Assembly (NCBI RefSeq): GCF_009664835.1 | Contig: NZ_CP045929.1 | Span: 4,402,001-4,466,000, forward strand | From: Allosaccharopolyspora coralli | GTDB taxonomy: Bacteria; Actinomycetota; Actinomycetes; Mycobacteriales; Pseudonocardiaceae | DNA: 64,000 nucleotides | Reading direction: 5' to 3' | Shown: positions 55,683-64,000 of the stretch, in pieces | Layout: every line of letters starts with the position of its first letter | Position numbering within the stretch: position 1 is the first letter of the stretch | Position numbers and translations under genes: made by a program | The notes under the pieces: generated by a model | What the model was told of the DNA's origin: nothing | Database searches by the model: none | Seen by the model: the letters and a program-made list of their open reading frames with translations, nothing else

Positions 55683-57266
55683 TCAGTTACCTCCCTGCGA
55701 GGTCACGGGGTCGGAGACGCCGACCTCGCTCATCGTTGCCGCGACCGTCGGGTTGATCACGTCCAGCATCGGTTTCGGGTAGATGCCGAGCGCGAGGACG
55801 AGGACGATCAGCGGGGCGAGCACGCCGACCTCACGCGGGGTGAGGTCCGCGATCTTCGACTTCCGGGCCCCGTCCGCGAGCGTGGCCGGATCGGTCGCCG
55901 CCCCCGGGCCACCGGCGAGGCCGACCAGCGCGTCGCCACGCACCGGGCCCTGCATGAGCTGCTGGTAGAGCCGCAGCACGTAGACGGCGGCGAGCACCAG
56001 GCCGAGTGTGGCGACGATGGTGAACACCGGACGCGTCGGGAACGACCCGACCAGCACGAGGAACTCGCTGATGAAGGAGTTCGTGCCCGGCAGCGACAGC
56101 GTGCTCAGACCGGCCACCAACAGTGTGCCGGCGAGCACCGGGGTCACCTTGGCCATGCCGCCGTAGTCGGCAATGCGGGTCGAACCGCCACGGGCGATGA
56201 CCATGCCGATCACGAGGATGAGCATGCCGGTCGCGATGCTGTGGTTGACCATGTACGAGACCGCGCCGACCTGGGCCTGCGAGGTGAACGCGAAGATCCC
56301 CAGCGCGATGAACCCGAAGTGCGCGATCGAGACGTAGGCGATGAACCGCTTGAGGTCGCTCTGCCCGAACGCCTGCAGCGACCCGTAGATCACGCCGATC
56401 ACGCCGAGGGTGAGCACCAGCGGCGCCAGCTGCTGCGCGGCGACCGGGGTCAGCGGCAGGTTGTAGCGCAGGAACCCGAAGGTGCCGACCTTGTCCAGCA
56501 CACCGACGACGATGACGGCGACACCGATCGGCGCCTGCGACGCGGCGTCCGGCAGCCATGTGTGCACCGGCACCAGCGGCGCCTTGATGGCGAACGCCAC
56601 GAAGAAGCCGAGGAAGATCCAGATCTGCACGTCGGCGGGTGCGTCGGAGAGGATGCCCGACAGGGTGGCCCAGTCGAACGTTCCGCGGCCGGTCTCCTGC
56701 GCGGCGTAGACGTAGGCGCCGATCGCCGAGGCCAGCATGATCAGGCCGCCGAAGAACGAGTACAGGAAGAACTTCATCGCCGCGTACTTGCGCTGTTCAC
56801 CGCCGTAACCGCCGATGAGGAAGTACATCGGGATCAGCATGATCTCGAACAGGACGTAGAACAGGAACACGTCCGTGGCGGCGAAGACGGCCACCGTCAG
56901 CGCCTGCTGGACGAGCAGCAGCGCGAAGAATCCGCTGTGCGAGCGTCCGCGCGGCAGCTTCTCGCCCCAGCTGAAGCCGAGCACCAACGGCATCAGCACC
57001 GCGATGACCGCGACCATCACCAGTGCGATGCCGTCGACGCCGAGCGAGAACCGGATGTCGAACGCCGGGATCCACTCGACCGAGCTGACCATCTGCATCC
57101 GAGGGCCTGCGGGGTCGTAGACGAACCACGCGGCGGCGGCGAGCGCGACCTCGACGAGCGAGACCGCCAGCGCGGTCCACTTCGCCGCGGACTCGTTGCC
57201 GCGCAACAGCCCCACGGCCACCGCACCCAGCAGCGGCAGCAGGATCAGCGCCAGCAGCAGCGTCAT
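55683..57266 (-). CDS. nuoM: NADH-quinone oxidoreductase subunit M
   Basis: A 527-aa membrane subunit. FLFYVLFEIMLIPMYFLIG and PVHTWLPDAASQAP are subunit M signatures. The start ATG 57266 has GGAGGAG upstream. The gap to nuoL upstream is 331 bp, large for this operon, and contains hairpins. Confidence 0.96.
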   Translation of the reverse strand: MTLLLALILLPLLGAVAVGLLRGNESAAKWTALAVSLVEVALAAAAWFVYDPAGPRMQMVSSVEWIPAFDIRFSLGVDGIALVMVAVIAVLMPLVLGFSWGEKLPRGRSHSGFFALLLVQQALTVAVFAATDVFLFYVLFEIMLIPMYFLIGGYGGEQRKYAAMKFFLYSFFGGLIMLASAIGAYVYAAQETGRGTFDWATLSGILSDAPADVQIWIFLGFFVAFAIKAPLVPVHTWLPDAASQAPIGVAVIVVGVLDKVGTFGFLRYNLPLTPVAAQQLAPLVLTLGVIGVIYGSLQAFGQSDLKRFIAYVSIAHFGFIALGIFAFTSQAQVGAVSYMVNHSIATGMLILVIGMVIARGGSTRIADYGGMAKVTPVLAGTLLVAGLSTLSLPGTNSFISEFLVLVGSFPTRPVFTIVATLGLVLAAVYVLRLYQQLMQGPVRGDALVGLAGGPGAATDPATLADGARKSKIADLTPREVGVLAPLIVLVLALGIYPKPMLDVINPTVAATMSEVGVSDPVTSQGGN

Positions 57267-57597
57267 CGGATCTCCTCCGAGAGGTCGTTCGAACAAATGC
57301 GGCGCGCAGCGCCCAGCACCCCGTTGCGGTTTCGCGCGAACCGGCCACCGTCAGGCAAGCGCCGCAGGCGCTTGCCACCACGCACACCATCGGCACCGCC
57401 GCGGGTTCTGCGGGGGTCGTCTCGCGAGGACAGCCCGTTTGTGGCGTCTACTGCTCCAGTGGCGCGGCCGCGCCACAATGGGAGGCGGCGGTCGGGCGAC
57501 GGGGGGGCTACCCGAAAACGGGCTCCCGCAGCGAGCCGGCCCCCGCAGGTTCCGCCACCCGCACCGCTGAAGACTCGCCCCGTGTCACTGTCCACAC
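57267..57597. other. Gap between nuoL and nuoM with hairpin repeats
   Basis: No gene seen. GGCAAGCGCC (57354-57363) and its complement (57367-57376) form a tight hairpin. Copy B of the second hairpin family spans about 57399-57560, with arms CTGCGGGGG and CCCCCGCAG. The hairpins may stabilise or attenuate the nuo transcript. Confidence 0.65.
57399..57560. repeat. Second hairpin family, copy B
   Basis: It shares conserved blocks with 51302-51405. Its outer arm begins CTGCGGGGGTCG and pairs with CCGGCCCCCGCAG with few mismatches. The arm sequence differs from copy A, but pairing is kept. Confidence 0.6.
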
Positions 57598-59607
57598 TCA
57601 TGGCATCCCCACTGTGAGTAGGGCGGCGATCAGCACTACACCGCCGGCGAGCATCGACATGGCGTACGAGCGGACGAATCCGGTCTGCCACCGGCGGCCC
57701 AGGCGCGAGCTGCCGCCGAGCAACCCGGCGAGGCCGTTGACCGCGCCGTCGACGCCCTTGTCGTCGAACGACACGAGTCCCGTCGTGAGCGCCTTCGTGG
57801 GCCGGACCGCGACCGCGTCGTTGATGGCGTTGCCGTAGAGGTCGGCGCGCGCGGCCCGCACGACCGGCGAGACCTTCGCGGGCCGCCGCACGGGGACGGA
57901 CTTGCGGCCGACGACGAGGTAGGCGACCAGTGCACCGAGCGCCGAAAGCCCGACCGTCAGCACCGCCACCATCGTGTGCGACAGCGGCGCCTCTCCCTCG
58001 TTCAACGGGCCGAGCGTGGGCGCCAGGAAGTTCACCAGCCGGTCCCCGGTGGCCAGGAACATGCCCGCCCCGATCGAACCGACCGCGAGCAGGATCATCG
58101 GTGCGGTCATCGTCGACGGCGACTCGTGCGGGTGGAACTCCTTGCCGTCCGCGGTGCGCAGGTTCTCCCACCTCTTCTCGCCGAAGAACGTCATGAGCAT
58201 CAGACGCGTCATGTAGAACGCGGTGATCCCGGCGCCGAGCAACGCAGCGCCGCCGAAGATCCACCCGCGCGCGCCTTCCTGCCCGAACGCCGCGTAGATG
58301 ATGGCGTCCTTCGAGTAGTAGCCGGACAGGAACGGGAATCCGATCAGGGCGAGGTAGCCGAGCCCGAACGTGACGAACGTGATCGGCAGGTAGCGGTAGA
58401 GCCCGCCGTACTTGCGCATGTCGACCTCGTCGTTCATGCCGTGCATGACCGACCCGGCGCCGAGGAACAGCCCGGCCTTGAAGAAGCCGTGCGTGAGCAG
58501 GTGCATGATGCCCAGCGCGTACCCGGCAGGCCCGAGACCGACGGCGAGGATCATGTAGCCGATCTGGCTCACCGTCGAGTACGCGAGCACCTTCTTGATG
58601 TCGTCGTAGGCGCAGCCGATGACACATCCGACCAGCAACGTCACCGCACCGACGATCGTCACGGCGAGCCTGCCGTCCGCCGAGAGCGTGTAGAGCGGGT
58701 TCGCGCGGGCGATGAGGTAGACGCCCGCGGTGACCATCGTCGCCGCGTGGATCAGGGCCGACACCGGGGTCGGGCCTTCCATCGCGTCCGGCAGCCACGC
58801 CTGCAGCGGCACCTGACCGGACTTGCCGCACGCACCGAGCAGCAGCAGGAGCGTGATCGCCAGCAGCACGCCGGGAGAAAGCTCTCCGGCGCGGGCGAAG
58901 ACCTCGGTGTACTGGGTGGTGCCGAGCTCGGCGAAGAGCAGGAAGATCGCCAACGCGAGTCCCACGTCGCCGACGCGGTTCATCACGAACGCCTTCGTCG
59001 CCGCCGAGGCCGCCGACGGGCGCTGCTGCCAGAACCCGATGAGCAGGTAGGACGCGAGGCCGACACCTTCCCAGCCGAGGTAGAGGGTCACGAAGCTGTT
59101 GCCCAGCACCAGGACGAGCATCGCGGCGACGAACAGGTTCAGGTACGCGAAGAAGCGACGGCGTTCGGTGTTCGCCGCGCCGCTCCTGCCTTCCTGGTCG
59201 TGGCCCATGTAGCCGATCGAGTAGAGGTGGATCAGCGACCCCACTCCGGTGATCAGCAGCAGGAACACCAGCGACAGCGGGTCCATCCGCAGCCCGAAGT
59301 CGACCTGCAGCGCGTTGACCGGGATCCACGAGAACAGGTGCAGCTCGCGGACCGGGTTCGTGCTCCCGGTGACCGAGGCGAACAGGGCCAGGGCGTAGGC
59401 GAACGACCCGAGCACCGTGGCGCACCCGAGCAGGTGCCCCCACGCGTTGGCGCGCTTGCCCGCCACCAGCAGTACTGCCGCGCCGAACAGCGGCAACGCG
59501 ATCATCAACCACGCGTTGCCCTGAATCGCCCCCTGCGCGGCCTCGACCGGCCCCGCGGTGTCGGCGGCCAGAAACGTCGTCGTCACGCTGGCTCCCTGGT
59601 TGTTCAT
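57598..59607 (-). CDS. nuoL: NADH-quinone oxidoreductase subunit L
   Basis: A 669-aa proton-pumping subunit. [20 protein letters not shown] and [20 protein letters not shown] are subunit L signatures, and a long lateral helix is expected near the C-terminus. The start ATG 59607 lies 4 bp after the nuoK stop. The hydrophobic C-terminal end ([17 protein letters not shown]) is complete. Confidence 0.96.
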   Translation of the reverse strand: MNNQGASVTTTFLAADTAGPVEAAQGAIQGNAWLMIALPLFGAAVLLVAGKRANAWGHLLGCATVLGSFAYALALFASVTGSTNPVRELHLFSWIPVNALQVDFGLRMDPLSLVFLLLITGVGSLIHLYSIGYMGHDQEGRSGAANTERRRFFAYLNLFVAAMLVLVLGNSFVTLYLGWEGVGLASYLLIGFWQQRPSAASAATKAFVMNRVGDVGLALAIFLLFAELGTTQYTEVFARAGELSPGVLLAITLLLLLGACGKSGQVPLQAWLPDAMEGPTPVSALIHAATMVTAGVYLIARANPLYTLSADGRLAVTIVGAVTLLVGCVIGCAYDDIKKVLAYSTVSQIGYMILAVGLGPAGYALGIMHLLTHGFFKAGLFLGAGSVMHGMNDEVDMRKYGGLYRYLPITFVTFGLGYLALIGFPFLSGYYSKDAIIYAAFGQEGARGWIFGGAALLGAGITAFYMTRLMLMTFFGEKRWENLRTADGKEFHPHESPSTMTAPMILLAVGSIGAGMFLATGDRLVNFLAPTLGPLNEGEAPLSHTMVAVLTVGLSALGALVAYLVVGRKSVPVRRPAKVSPVVRAARADLYGNAINDAVAVRPTKALTTGLVSFDDKGVDGAVNGLAGLLGGSSRLGRRWQTGFVRSYAMSMLAGGVVLIAALLTVGMP

Positions 59608-59611
59608 CGGC

Positions 59612-59911
59612 CTAGTACTTCAGGAGGTTGGCGTCGTCCACAGAGGACGAACGGCGGGTGCGGAAGATCGACATGATGATCGCCAGACCGACCACGACCT
59701 CGGCGGCCGCGACGACCATGACGAAGAACGCCATCACCTGACCGGTCACGGTGCCCTCGATGCGGGCGAAGGTGACCAACGAGAGGTTCACCGCGTTGAG
59801 CATCAGCTCGATACACATGAACACCACGATCGCGTTGCGTCGCACGAGGACGCCGACCGCGCCGATGCTGAACAGCAGCGCCGACAGCAGCAGGTAGTAC
59901 GTCGGGGTCAC
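59612..59911 (-). CDS. nuoK: NADH-quinone oxidoreductase subunit K
   Basis: A 99-aa subunit with three membrane helices. [18 protein letters not shown] contains the conserved membrane glutamate of the proton path. The start at 59911 overlaps nuoJ by 4 bp. It has normal length. Confidence 0.96.
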   Translation of the reverse strand: MTPTYYLLLSALLFSIGAVGVLVRRNAIVVFMCIELMLNAVNLSLVTFARIEGTVTGQVMAFFVMVVAAAEVVVGLAIIMSIFRTRRSSSVDDANLLKY

Positions 59912-60870
59912 TGCCGGGCCTCCTCGGGTGGCGCGTGTTCGGGACCCGCGCCGTTGCCGTTTCCGTTGCCACCGCCGGTGGGCCGGGACTCGGGCTCGCC
60001 GGACTCCTCCGATTCGGTGTCCTCGTCGGAGTCGGTCGCGGTCAGGGAGTGCGGGTCCGGGTCGGCGACCTCGCCGGCGACCGCCTTGCGATCACCGGTG
60101 AGCTCGTCCGACGGGGTGTTGTCGAGCAGCTCGGACAACGACTCCGGCGCCACCGAGCCGTCCGGCAGCAGGGCCGGGACCGCGACGGAGTTGGCGGTGG
60201 CGAACACGCCCGGCCCGGGCAGCGGCGAAGGCCGGTTGCCCCGGAACCGCGCGTTCGCCTGCTCGCGCTGCGAGAGCCGCACACCCGGGCCCTTCCCGCC
60301 GTAGGCGAGCACCATCGCGCCCAAGGAGGCGGTGATGAGCAACGCCGAGGTCAACTCGAACGGGAACAGGTAGTCGGTGAAGATCAACGCGCCGAGTCCG
60401 CCTGCCCCGCCGCCCTGCGGGGACCACGGGTCCAGCGGAGCGGCGAACTGCACCTCGGTGAACGCGCGCGCCAGGCCGCTGACCATCAGCAGCGCGAACC
60501 CGATCCCGAGCACCGCGGCTGCGAGCCGCTGGCCGCGCAACACCTCGACGACCGAGTCCGACGAGTCGCGTCCGACCATCATGAGCACGAACAGGAACAG
60601 CATCATGATCGCGCCGGTGTAGACGATGATCTGGGTGAACCCGAGGAACTGCGCGCTCTGCGCCATGTAGAGCACACCCAGACAGAGCATGGTGACCACC
60701 AGCCACAACGCGGAATGCACCGCGTTGCGGGCGAAGACCATGCCGAGGGCTCCGAGCAGGGCCAGCGGCCCCAGGATCCAGAAGACCGTCGCCTCGCCGG
60801 TGCCGATGGGGCTCTGGGCGAGCACCGTCGTCCCGGCGAGCACGGGGGTCGCCGTCGTCAAGGACATCAC
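59908..60870 (-). CDS. nuoJ: NADH-quinone oxidoreductase subunit J with acidic C-terminal extension
   Basis: A 320-aa protein. The first 200 residues are the five-helix NuoJ core ([20 protein letters not shown]). Beyond about residue 200 a polar tail, rich in Asp, Glu and Ser and then Gly-Asn, extends the usual length. Actinobacterial NuoJ proteins often carry such tails. The start overlaps the nuoI stop (GTGA), and an ATG follows at once. Confidence 0.95.
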   Translation of the reverse strand: MMSLTTATPVLAGTTVLAQSPIGTGEATVFWILGPLALLGALGMVFARNAVHSALWLVVTMLCLGVLYMAQSAQFLGFTQIIVYTGAIMMLFLFVLMMVGRDSSDSVVEVLRGQRLAAAVLGIGFALLMVSGLARAFTEVQFAAPLDPWSPQGGGAGGLGALIFTDYLFPFELTSALLITASLGAMVLAYGGKGPGVRLSQREQANARFRGNRPSPLPGPGVFATANSVAVPALLPDGSVAPESLSELLDNTPSDELTGDRKAVAGEVADPDPHSLTATDSDEDTESEESGEPESRPTGGGNGNGNGAGPEHAPPEEARQ

Positions 60871-61433
60871 CGCCCGGCCTCCTCGTGCCCGGTCTCCACC
60901 GTCTGTCCCTCCGGGACGCCGGTGTTGCGGGCCAGCTGCGGTCCGCGCGCGTAGTAGTCCTGCTCGTCGTCACCGAGACGCATCGGGTGCGGCGGCTGCT
61001 CCATGCCGGGCAGCAGCGGCGCCATCAGGTCTTCCTTGGTGTAGATCAGGTTCTGCCGGTTGTCGTCGGCGGTCTCGTACTCGTTGGTCATCGTCAGCGA
61101 CCGCGTCGGACACGCCTCGATGCACAGTCCGCAGCCGATGCAGCGCAGATAGTTGATCTGGTAGTCGAAGCCGAACCGCTCGCCGGGGGAGTAGCGCTCC
61201 TCCTCGGTGTTCGTGCCGCCCTCGACGAAGATCGCGTCCGCCGGGCACGCCCAGGCACACAGCTCGCAGCCGACGCACTTCTCCAGACCATCCGGGTGCC
61301 GGTTGAGCTGGTGGCGTCCGTGGAACCGGGGCGCCGGGATCTTCTTGACCTCCGGGTACTCCTCGGTGACGACCTTCTTGAACATCGTCGAGAAGGTCAC
61401 GCCGAAACCCTTGATCGGATCAAACGTCCCCAC
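60867..61433 (-). CDS. nuoI: NADH-quinone oxidoreductase subunit I
   Basis: A 188-aa ferredoxin-like subunit holding two 4Fe-4S clusters: [12 protein letters not shown] and [12 protein letters not shown]. It passes electrons to the quinone site. I choose the GTG at 61433, with AGGAGG seven nt before it; the frame extends to 61580 inside nuoH but that part is not real. It overlaps the nuoH end by 14 bp. Confidence 0.95.
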   Translation of the reverse strand: MGTFDPIKGFGVTFSTMFKKVVTEEYPEVKKIPAPRFHGRHQLNRHPDGLEKCVGCELCAWACPADAIFVEGGTNTEEERYSPGERFGFDYQINYLRCIGCGLCIEACPTRSLTMTNEYETADDNRQNLIYTKEDLMAPLLPGMEQPPHPMRLGDDEQDYYARGPQLARNTGVPEGQTVETGHEEAGR

Positions 61434-62751
61434 GGGGCGCCTCCTGGGTCGTCGTGTCCCCGTCGTCGCCCGGCAGCTCGGAAGCGGCGCCGGTGGCGCC
61501 CGCCGAGGTGGCGACCGCGGTGCGGCGGGGTGGTGACTGGGGAACTTCCAGGTCCAGCGGCGGCACGGGATAGCCACCACCGGACAGCGGTGCGGTGGCC
61601 TCCGGCTCGGGAGGCTTCTTGTCCGGGATGAGGGCCGTGAGGAACACGAGCAGCACGACCGCTCCGCCCCCGATCCACATGATCTGCGCGGTGCTCACGG
61701 TCTCGCTGGTGACCAGGCCGCGCAGCACGATGGCCGCCATGATCCACAGCAGGCTGACCGGCACGAGGACCTTCCAGCCCAGGTTCATGAACTGGTCGTA
61801 GCGCATCCGGGGCAGGGTGCCGCGCAGCCACACGAACACGAACAGGAACGACAGCGTCTTGAGCAGGAACCACAACAGCGGCCACCAGCCGGTGTTGAAG
61901 TAGTCGTCGCCGACCGTGCTCAGCGGCCACGGGGCCCGCCAGCCGCCGAGGAACAGCGTCGTCGCCAGCGCCGAGACGGTGACCATGTTGATGTACTCGG
62001 CGAGGAAGAACAGCGCGAACTTCAGCGACGAGTACTCGGTGTGGAAACCGCCGACGAGCTCCGACTCGGCCTCCGGCAGGTCGAACGGGGCCCGGTTCGT
62101 CTCGCCCACCATGGCGATCGCGTAGACGACGAAACTGAACGGTAGCAGCGCGAAGAACCAGCCCTGCGCCTGCGCGTCGACGATCCCCGAGGTCGACATC
62201 GTGCCCGCGTAGAGGATCACCGCGATGAACGAGAGACCCATCGCGATCTCGTAGGAGATCACCTGGGCCGCCGACCGCAGCGAGCCCAGCAGCGGGTACG
62301 GCGAGCCGGACGCCCACCCGGCGAGGACGATGCCGTAGACGCCGACCGAGGCGCACGCCAGTACGACCAGCAGGCCGACGGGGAGGTCGACGAGCTGCAG
62401 CGCGGTCTCCTCGCCGAAGATCGTCACCCGCGGCGCCATCGGGATGACCGAGAACGCCACGAGAGCGGGCGTCGCCGAGATCACCGGGGCCAGGATGTAG
62501 ACCCACTTGTCCGCGAGCAGCGGCCGGATGTCCTCCTTGAACGCCAGCTTCAGCCCGTCGGCGAGGGACTGCAGGACGCCGAACGGCCCCGCGCGGTTCG
62601 GACCGGGCCGGTGCTGCATGCGGCCGATGACCCGGCGTTCCGCCCAGATCGTCAGCAGCGTCATCACGACGAGGAACGCGAAGATCCCGACGACCTTGAT
62701 CAGGATGAGCCAGATCGGGTCGTCGGCGAGCAGCGTCGCCGTCTCGGTCAT
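61420..62751 (-). CDS. nuoH: NADH-quinone oxidoreductase subunit H
   Basis: A 443-aa membrane subunit forming the quinone-binding chamber. [19 protein letters not shown] is the family signature and [15 protein letters not shown] marks the first loop. The last 70 residues are a polar tail rich in Pro and Thr. The ATG start overlaps the nuoG stop (ATGA). Confidence 0.96.
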   Translation of the reverse strand: MTETATLLADDPIWLILIKVVGIFAFLVVMTLLTIWAERRVIGRMQHRPGPNRAGPFGVLQSLADGLKLAFKEDIRPLLADKWVYILAPVISATPALVAFSVIPMAPRVTIFGEETALQLVDLPVGLLVVLACASVGVYGIVLAGWASGSPYPLLGSLRSAAQVISYEIAMGLSFIAVILYAGTMSTSGIVDAQAQGWFFALLPFSFVVYAIAMVGETNRAPFDLPEAESELVGGFHTEYSSLKFALFFLAEYINMVTVSALATTLFLGGWRAPWPLSTVGDDYFNTGWWPLLWFLLKTLSFLFVFVWLRGTLPRMRYDQFMNLGWKVLVPVSLLWIMAAIVLRGLVTSETVSTAQIMWIGGGAVVLLVFLTALIPDKKPPEPEATAPLSGGGYPVPPLDLEVPQSPPRRTAVATSAGATGAASELPGDDGDTTTQEAPRGDV

Positions 62752-64000
62752 GCCCTACCCCCGTCGGTGTCGGTGTCGCCCTCGGGGCCCGTCGTCCGCT
62801 CGTGCGGGGCGGTGCCGCCCTGGACTGCGGCACCGGCCGGGTTCTCGGTGTGCGCCAGTTCGTCCGGCGCGTGGTGCCCGTTCGTCTCGGCGGGTGTCAG
62901 TGCCGCCGCCACCGCGAGGCCGACCACGTCGCCGTGCACCGCACCCAGCGCCCGTCGCACCCGGGATCCGCCGGAGTTCTCCGGAATCCACACGACCGCG
63001 TCCGGCATCTCGTCGAACTCGACGTCGAGACTGATCGTCCCGGAGCCGGAGCTCACGGCGGCCCGGTCGCCCGCCGTGAGGCCGACGTCGCGCGCGGTGC
63101 GCCGCGACATCCGCGCGACCACCGGCCGCGCGGTGCCCGCCAGCGCAGGCTCGCCGTCCTGCATGGAGCCGTTGTCGAGAAGCTGGTGCCACGTCGACAG
63201 AACCGCTTTGCCGGTCCCGGGGGCGGGCTCCCGCCGCGCGGCGACGTCCGGTGCCGCCGGACGCGGGCCGGTGTGTGCCCCGAGGCGGCCGAACTCGCCC
63301 GCCGCCGCGGCCGGGGTCTGGGTGAACAGGTCGATGTCCATCTCGACCGCGAGGGTGTCGAGCACCCGGCAGTCCGAGAGCGAACCGGGGGCGTCGATGG
63401 TCTGCGGGAACTCCCGGGAACGGCCCTCCCAGTTGAGGTACGTCCCGGACTTCTCGACGGCGGGCGCGATCGGCAGCACCACGTCGGCGTGCTCGGTGGC
63501 CGCCGTGGGGCGCATCTCCAGACTCACCACGAACCCGACGCGCTCCAGCGCACGGTCGGCGCGAGCCGGGTCCGGCAGGTCGTGCGGATCGACACCGCCG
63601 AGAACCAACGCCGACAGGGCACCACGCTCGGCTGCCTCGAGGATGCCCGTCAGGTCGCGACCGGGGTTCGCAGGCAGCGACCCGCTGTCGAGGCCCCAGG
63701 CCTGCTCGATCTCGTTGCGTGCCGCGACGTCACCCACGGGACGGCCTCCCGGCAGCAGCGTCGGCAACGCTCCGGCCTCGATCGCGCCTCGCTCCCCGGC
63801 GCGGCGGGGGACCCACGCCACCCGGGCGCCGGTCCGCTCGGCGAAGCGCAACGCCGCCGACAGCAGTCCGGGAACGGTCGCGGCGCGCTCCCCGAGCAAC
63901 AGCACCGCGCCCGGCTGTCGGGTCGCATCGTCCACTTCGGACGGAAGGTCGGCGAGCGCGGCGGCCTCTCCGCCCGGCAGGCAGGGAATCAGTCCGCCGG
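62748..64000 (-). CDS. nuoG: NADH-quinone oxidoreductase subunit G, cut by window end
   Basis: The frame is open to the last base, so the N-terminal part with iron-sulfur clusters is outside the window. The visible part belongs to the molybdopterin-oxidoreductase-like body, with [20 protein letters not shown] and [19 protein letters not shown]-terminal domain with [14 protein letters not shown] follows. The polar tail ends in DTDTDGGRA. Being in the nuo order before nuoH supports the call. Confidence 0.93.
   Translation of the reverse strand, partial: GGLIPCLPGGEAAALADLPSEVDDATRQPGAVLLLGERAATVPGLLSAALRFAERTGARVAWVPRRAGERGAIEAGALPTLLPGGRPVGDVAARNEIEQAWGLDSGSLPANPGRDLTGILEAAERGALSALVLGGVDPHDLPDPARADRALERVGFVVSLEMRPTAATEHADVVLPIAPAVEKSGTYLNWEGRSREFPQTIDAPGSLSDCRVLDTLAVEMDIDLFTQTPAAAAGEFGRLGAHTGPRPAAPDVAARREPAPGTGKAVLSTWHQLLDNGSMQDGEPALAGTARPVVARMSRRTARDVGLTAGDRAAVSSGSGTISLDVEFDEMPDAVVWIPENSGGSRVRRALGAVHGDVVGLAVAAALTPAETNGHHAPDELAHTENPAGAAVQGGTAPHERTTGPEGDTDTDGGRA

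Noticed and set aside
55629-57617. 662-aa plus-strand frame over nuoM
   Set aside because: Antisense shadow rich in Arg, Asp and His.
57263-59512. 749-aa minus-strand frame over nuoL
   Set aside because: It is another frame of the real nuoL gene on the same strand and has arginine-rich nonsense composition.

Overview
The window is high-GC actinobacterial chromosome, most likely from the Pseudonocardiales. The basis is base composition, frequent GTG starts, GTGA/ATGA start-stop overlaps, DnaA-box-like TTGTCCACA sites, an IniB-type protein, and a nuo operon next to a polyprenyl diphosphate synthase. The genus is inferred, not proven. Layout, left to right: (1) 1-15.9 kb is chromosomal. It holds the 3' part of a xanthine-dehydrogenase-type molybdopterin subunit, a small gene split by an IS5-family insertion, an L-lactate permease, the glutamate synthase pair gltB-gltD, an IniB-domain protein with a sigma-region-2-like small protein, a GNAT acetyltransferase and a TfoX-N protein. 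(2) 15.9-46.9 kb is an integrative element of about 31 kb inserted in the 3' end of a tRNA-Tyr gene. It is bounded by a 57-bp perfect direct repeat, with integrase and excisionase at its right end next to the intact tRNA. (3) 47-64 kb returns to chromosome: a YajQ-family protein, rmlA, htpX, a dimethylarginine-hydrolase-like enzyme with a divergent Lrp regulator, a membrane-anchored protein, a polyprenyl synthase and the nuoG-N part of complex I, read on the minus strand and cut at the window end. 

The integrative element is built in blocks. Next to attL is a four-gene plus-strand cassette with WXG-type proteins, suggesting type VII secretion substrates and partners. A tightly coupled five-gene minus-strand operon follows (34790 down to 19378). 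It encodes a 1727-aa DEAD/H helicase with DUF1998-like zinc clusters, a SNF2-type helicase, an adenine-type N6 DNA methylase of 1349 aa, a McrB GTPase with an N-terminal sensor region, and a McrC nuclease. This DISARM-like helicase/methylase set joined to McrBC is the strongest candidate for an unusual defence system here. Upstream lie a cupin and an XRE-HTH/Nudix-like protein, then a GntR regulator. Divergent from GntR is a conjugation/replication operon: small proteins, a DUF2637-like membrane protein, an FtsK-type TraSA translocase, zinc-motif proteins, a GGDEF protein, a DnaB-N-like protein, a DUF3631 ATPase, Xis and Int. Two short-repeat arrays in that block (CTAG-core repeats just after traSA, and 13 GCTAC/GTAGC copies in the DUF3631 gene) are candidate transfer and replication sites. 

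Several repeats are not protein-coding. A 220-bp hairpin-rich element occurs twice, both times between convergent genes. A second hairpin family also occurs twice, and its arms differ in sequence but stay complementary. A 16-bp-arm hairpin with a T5/A5 core occurs at 5.4 and 15.7 kb.
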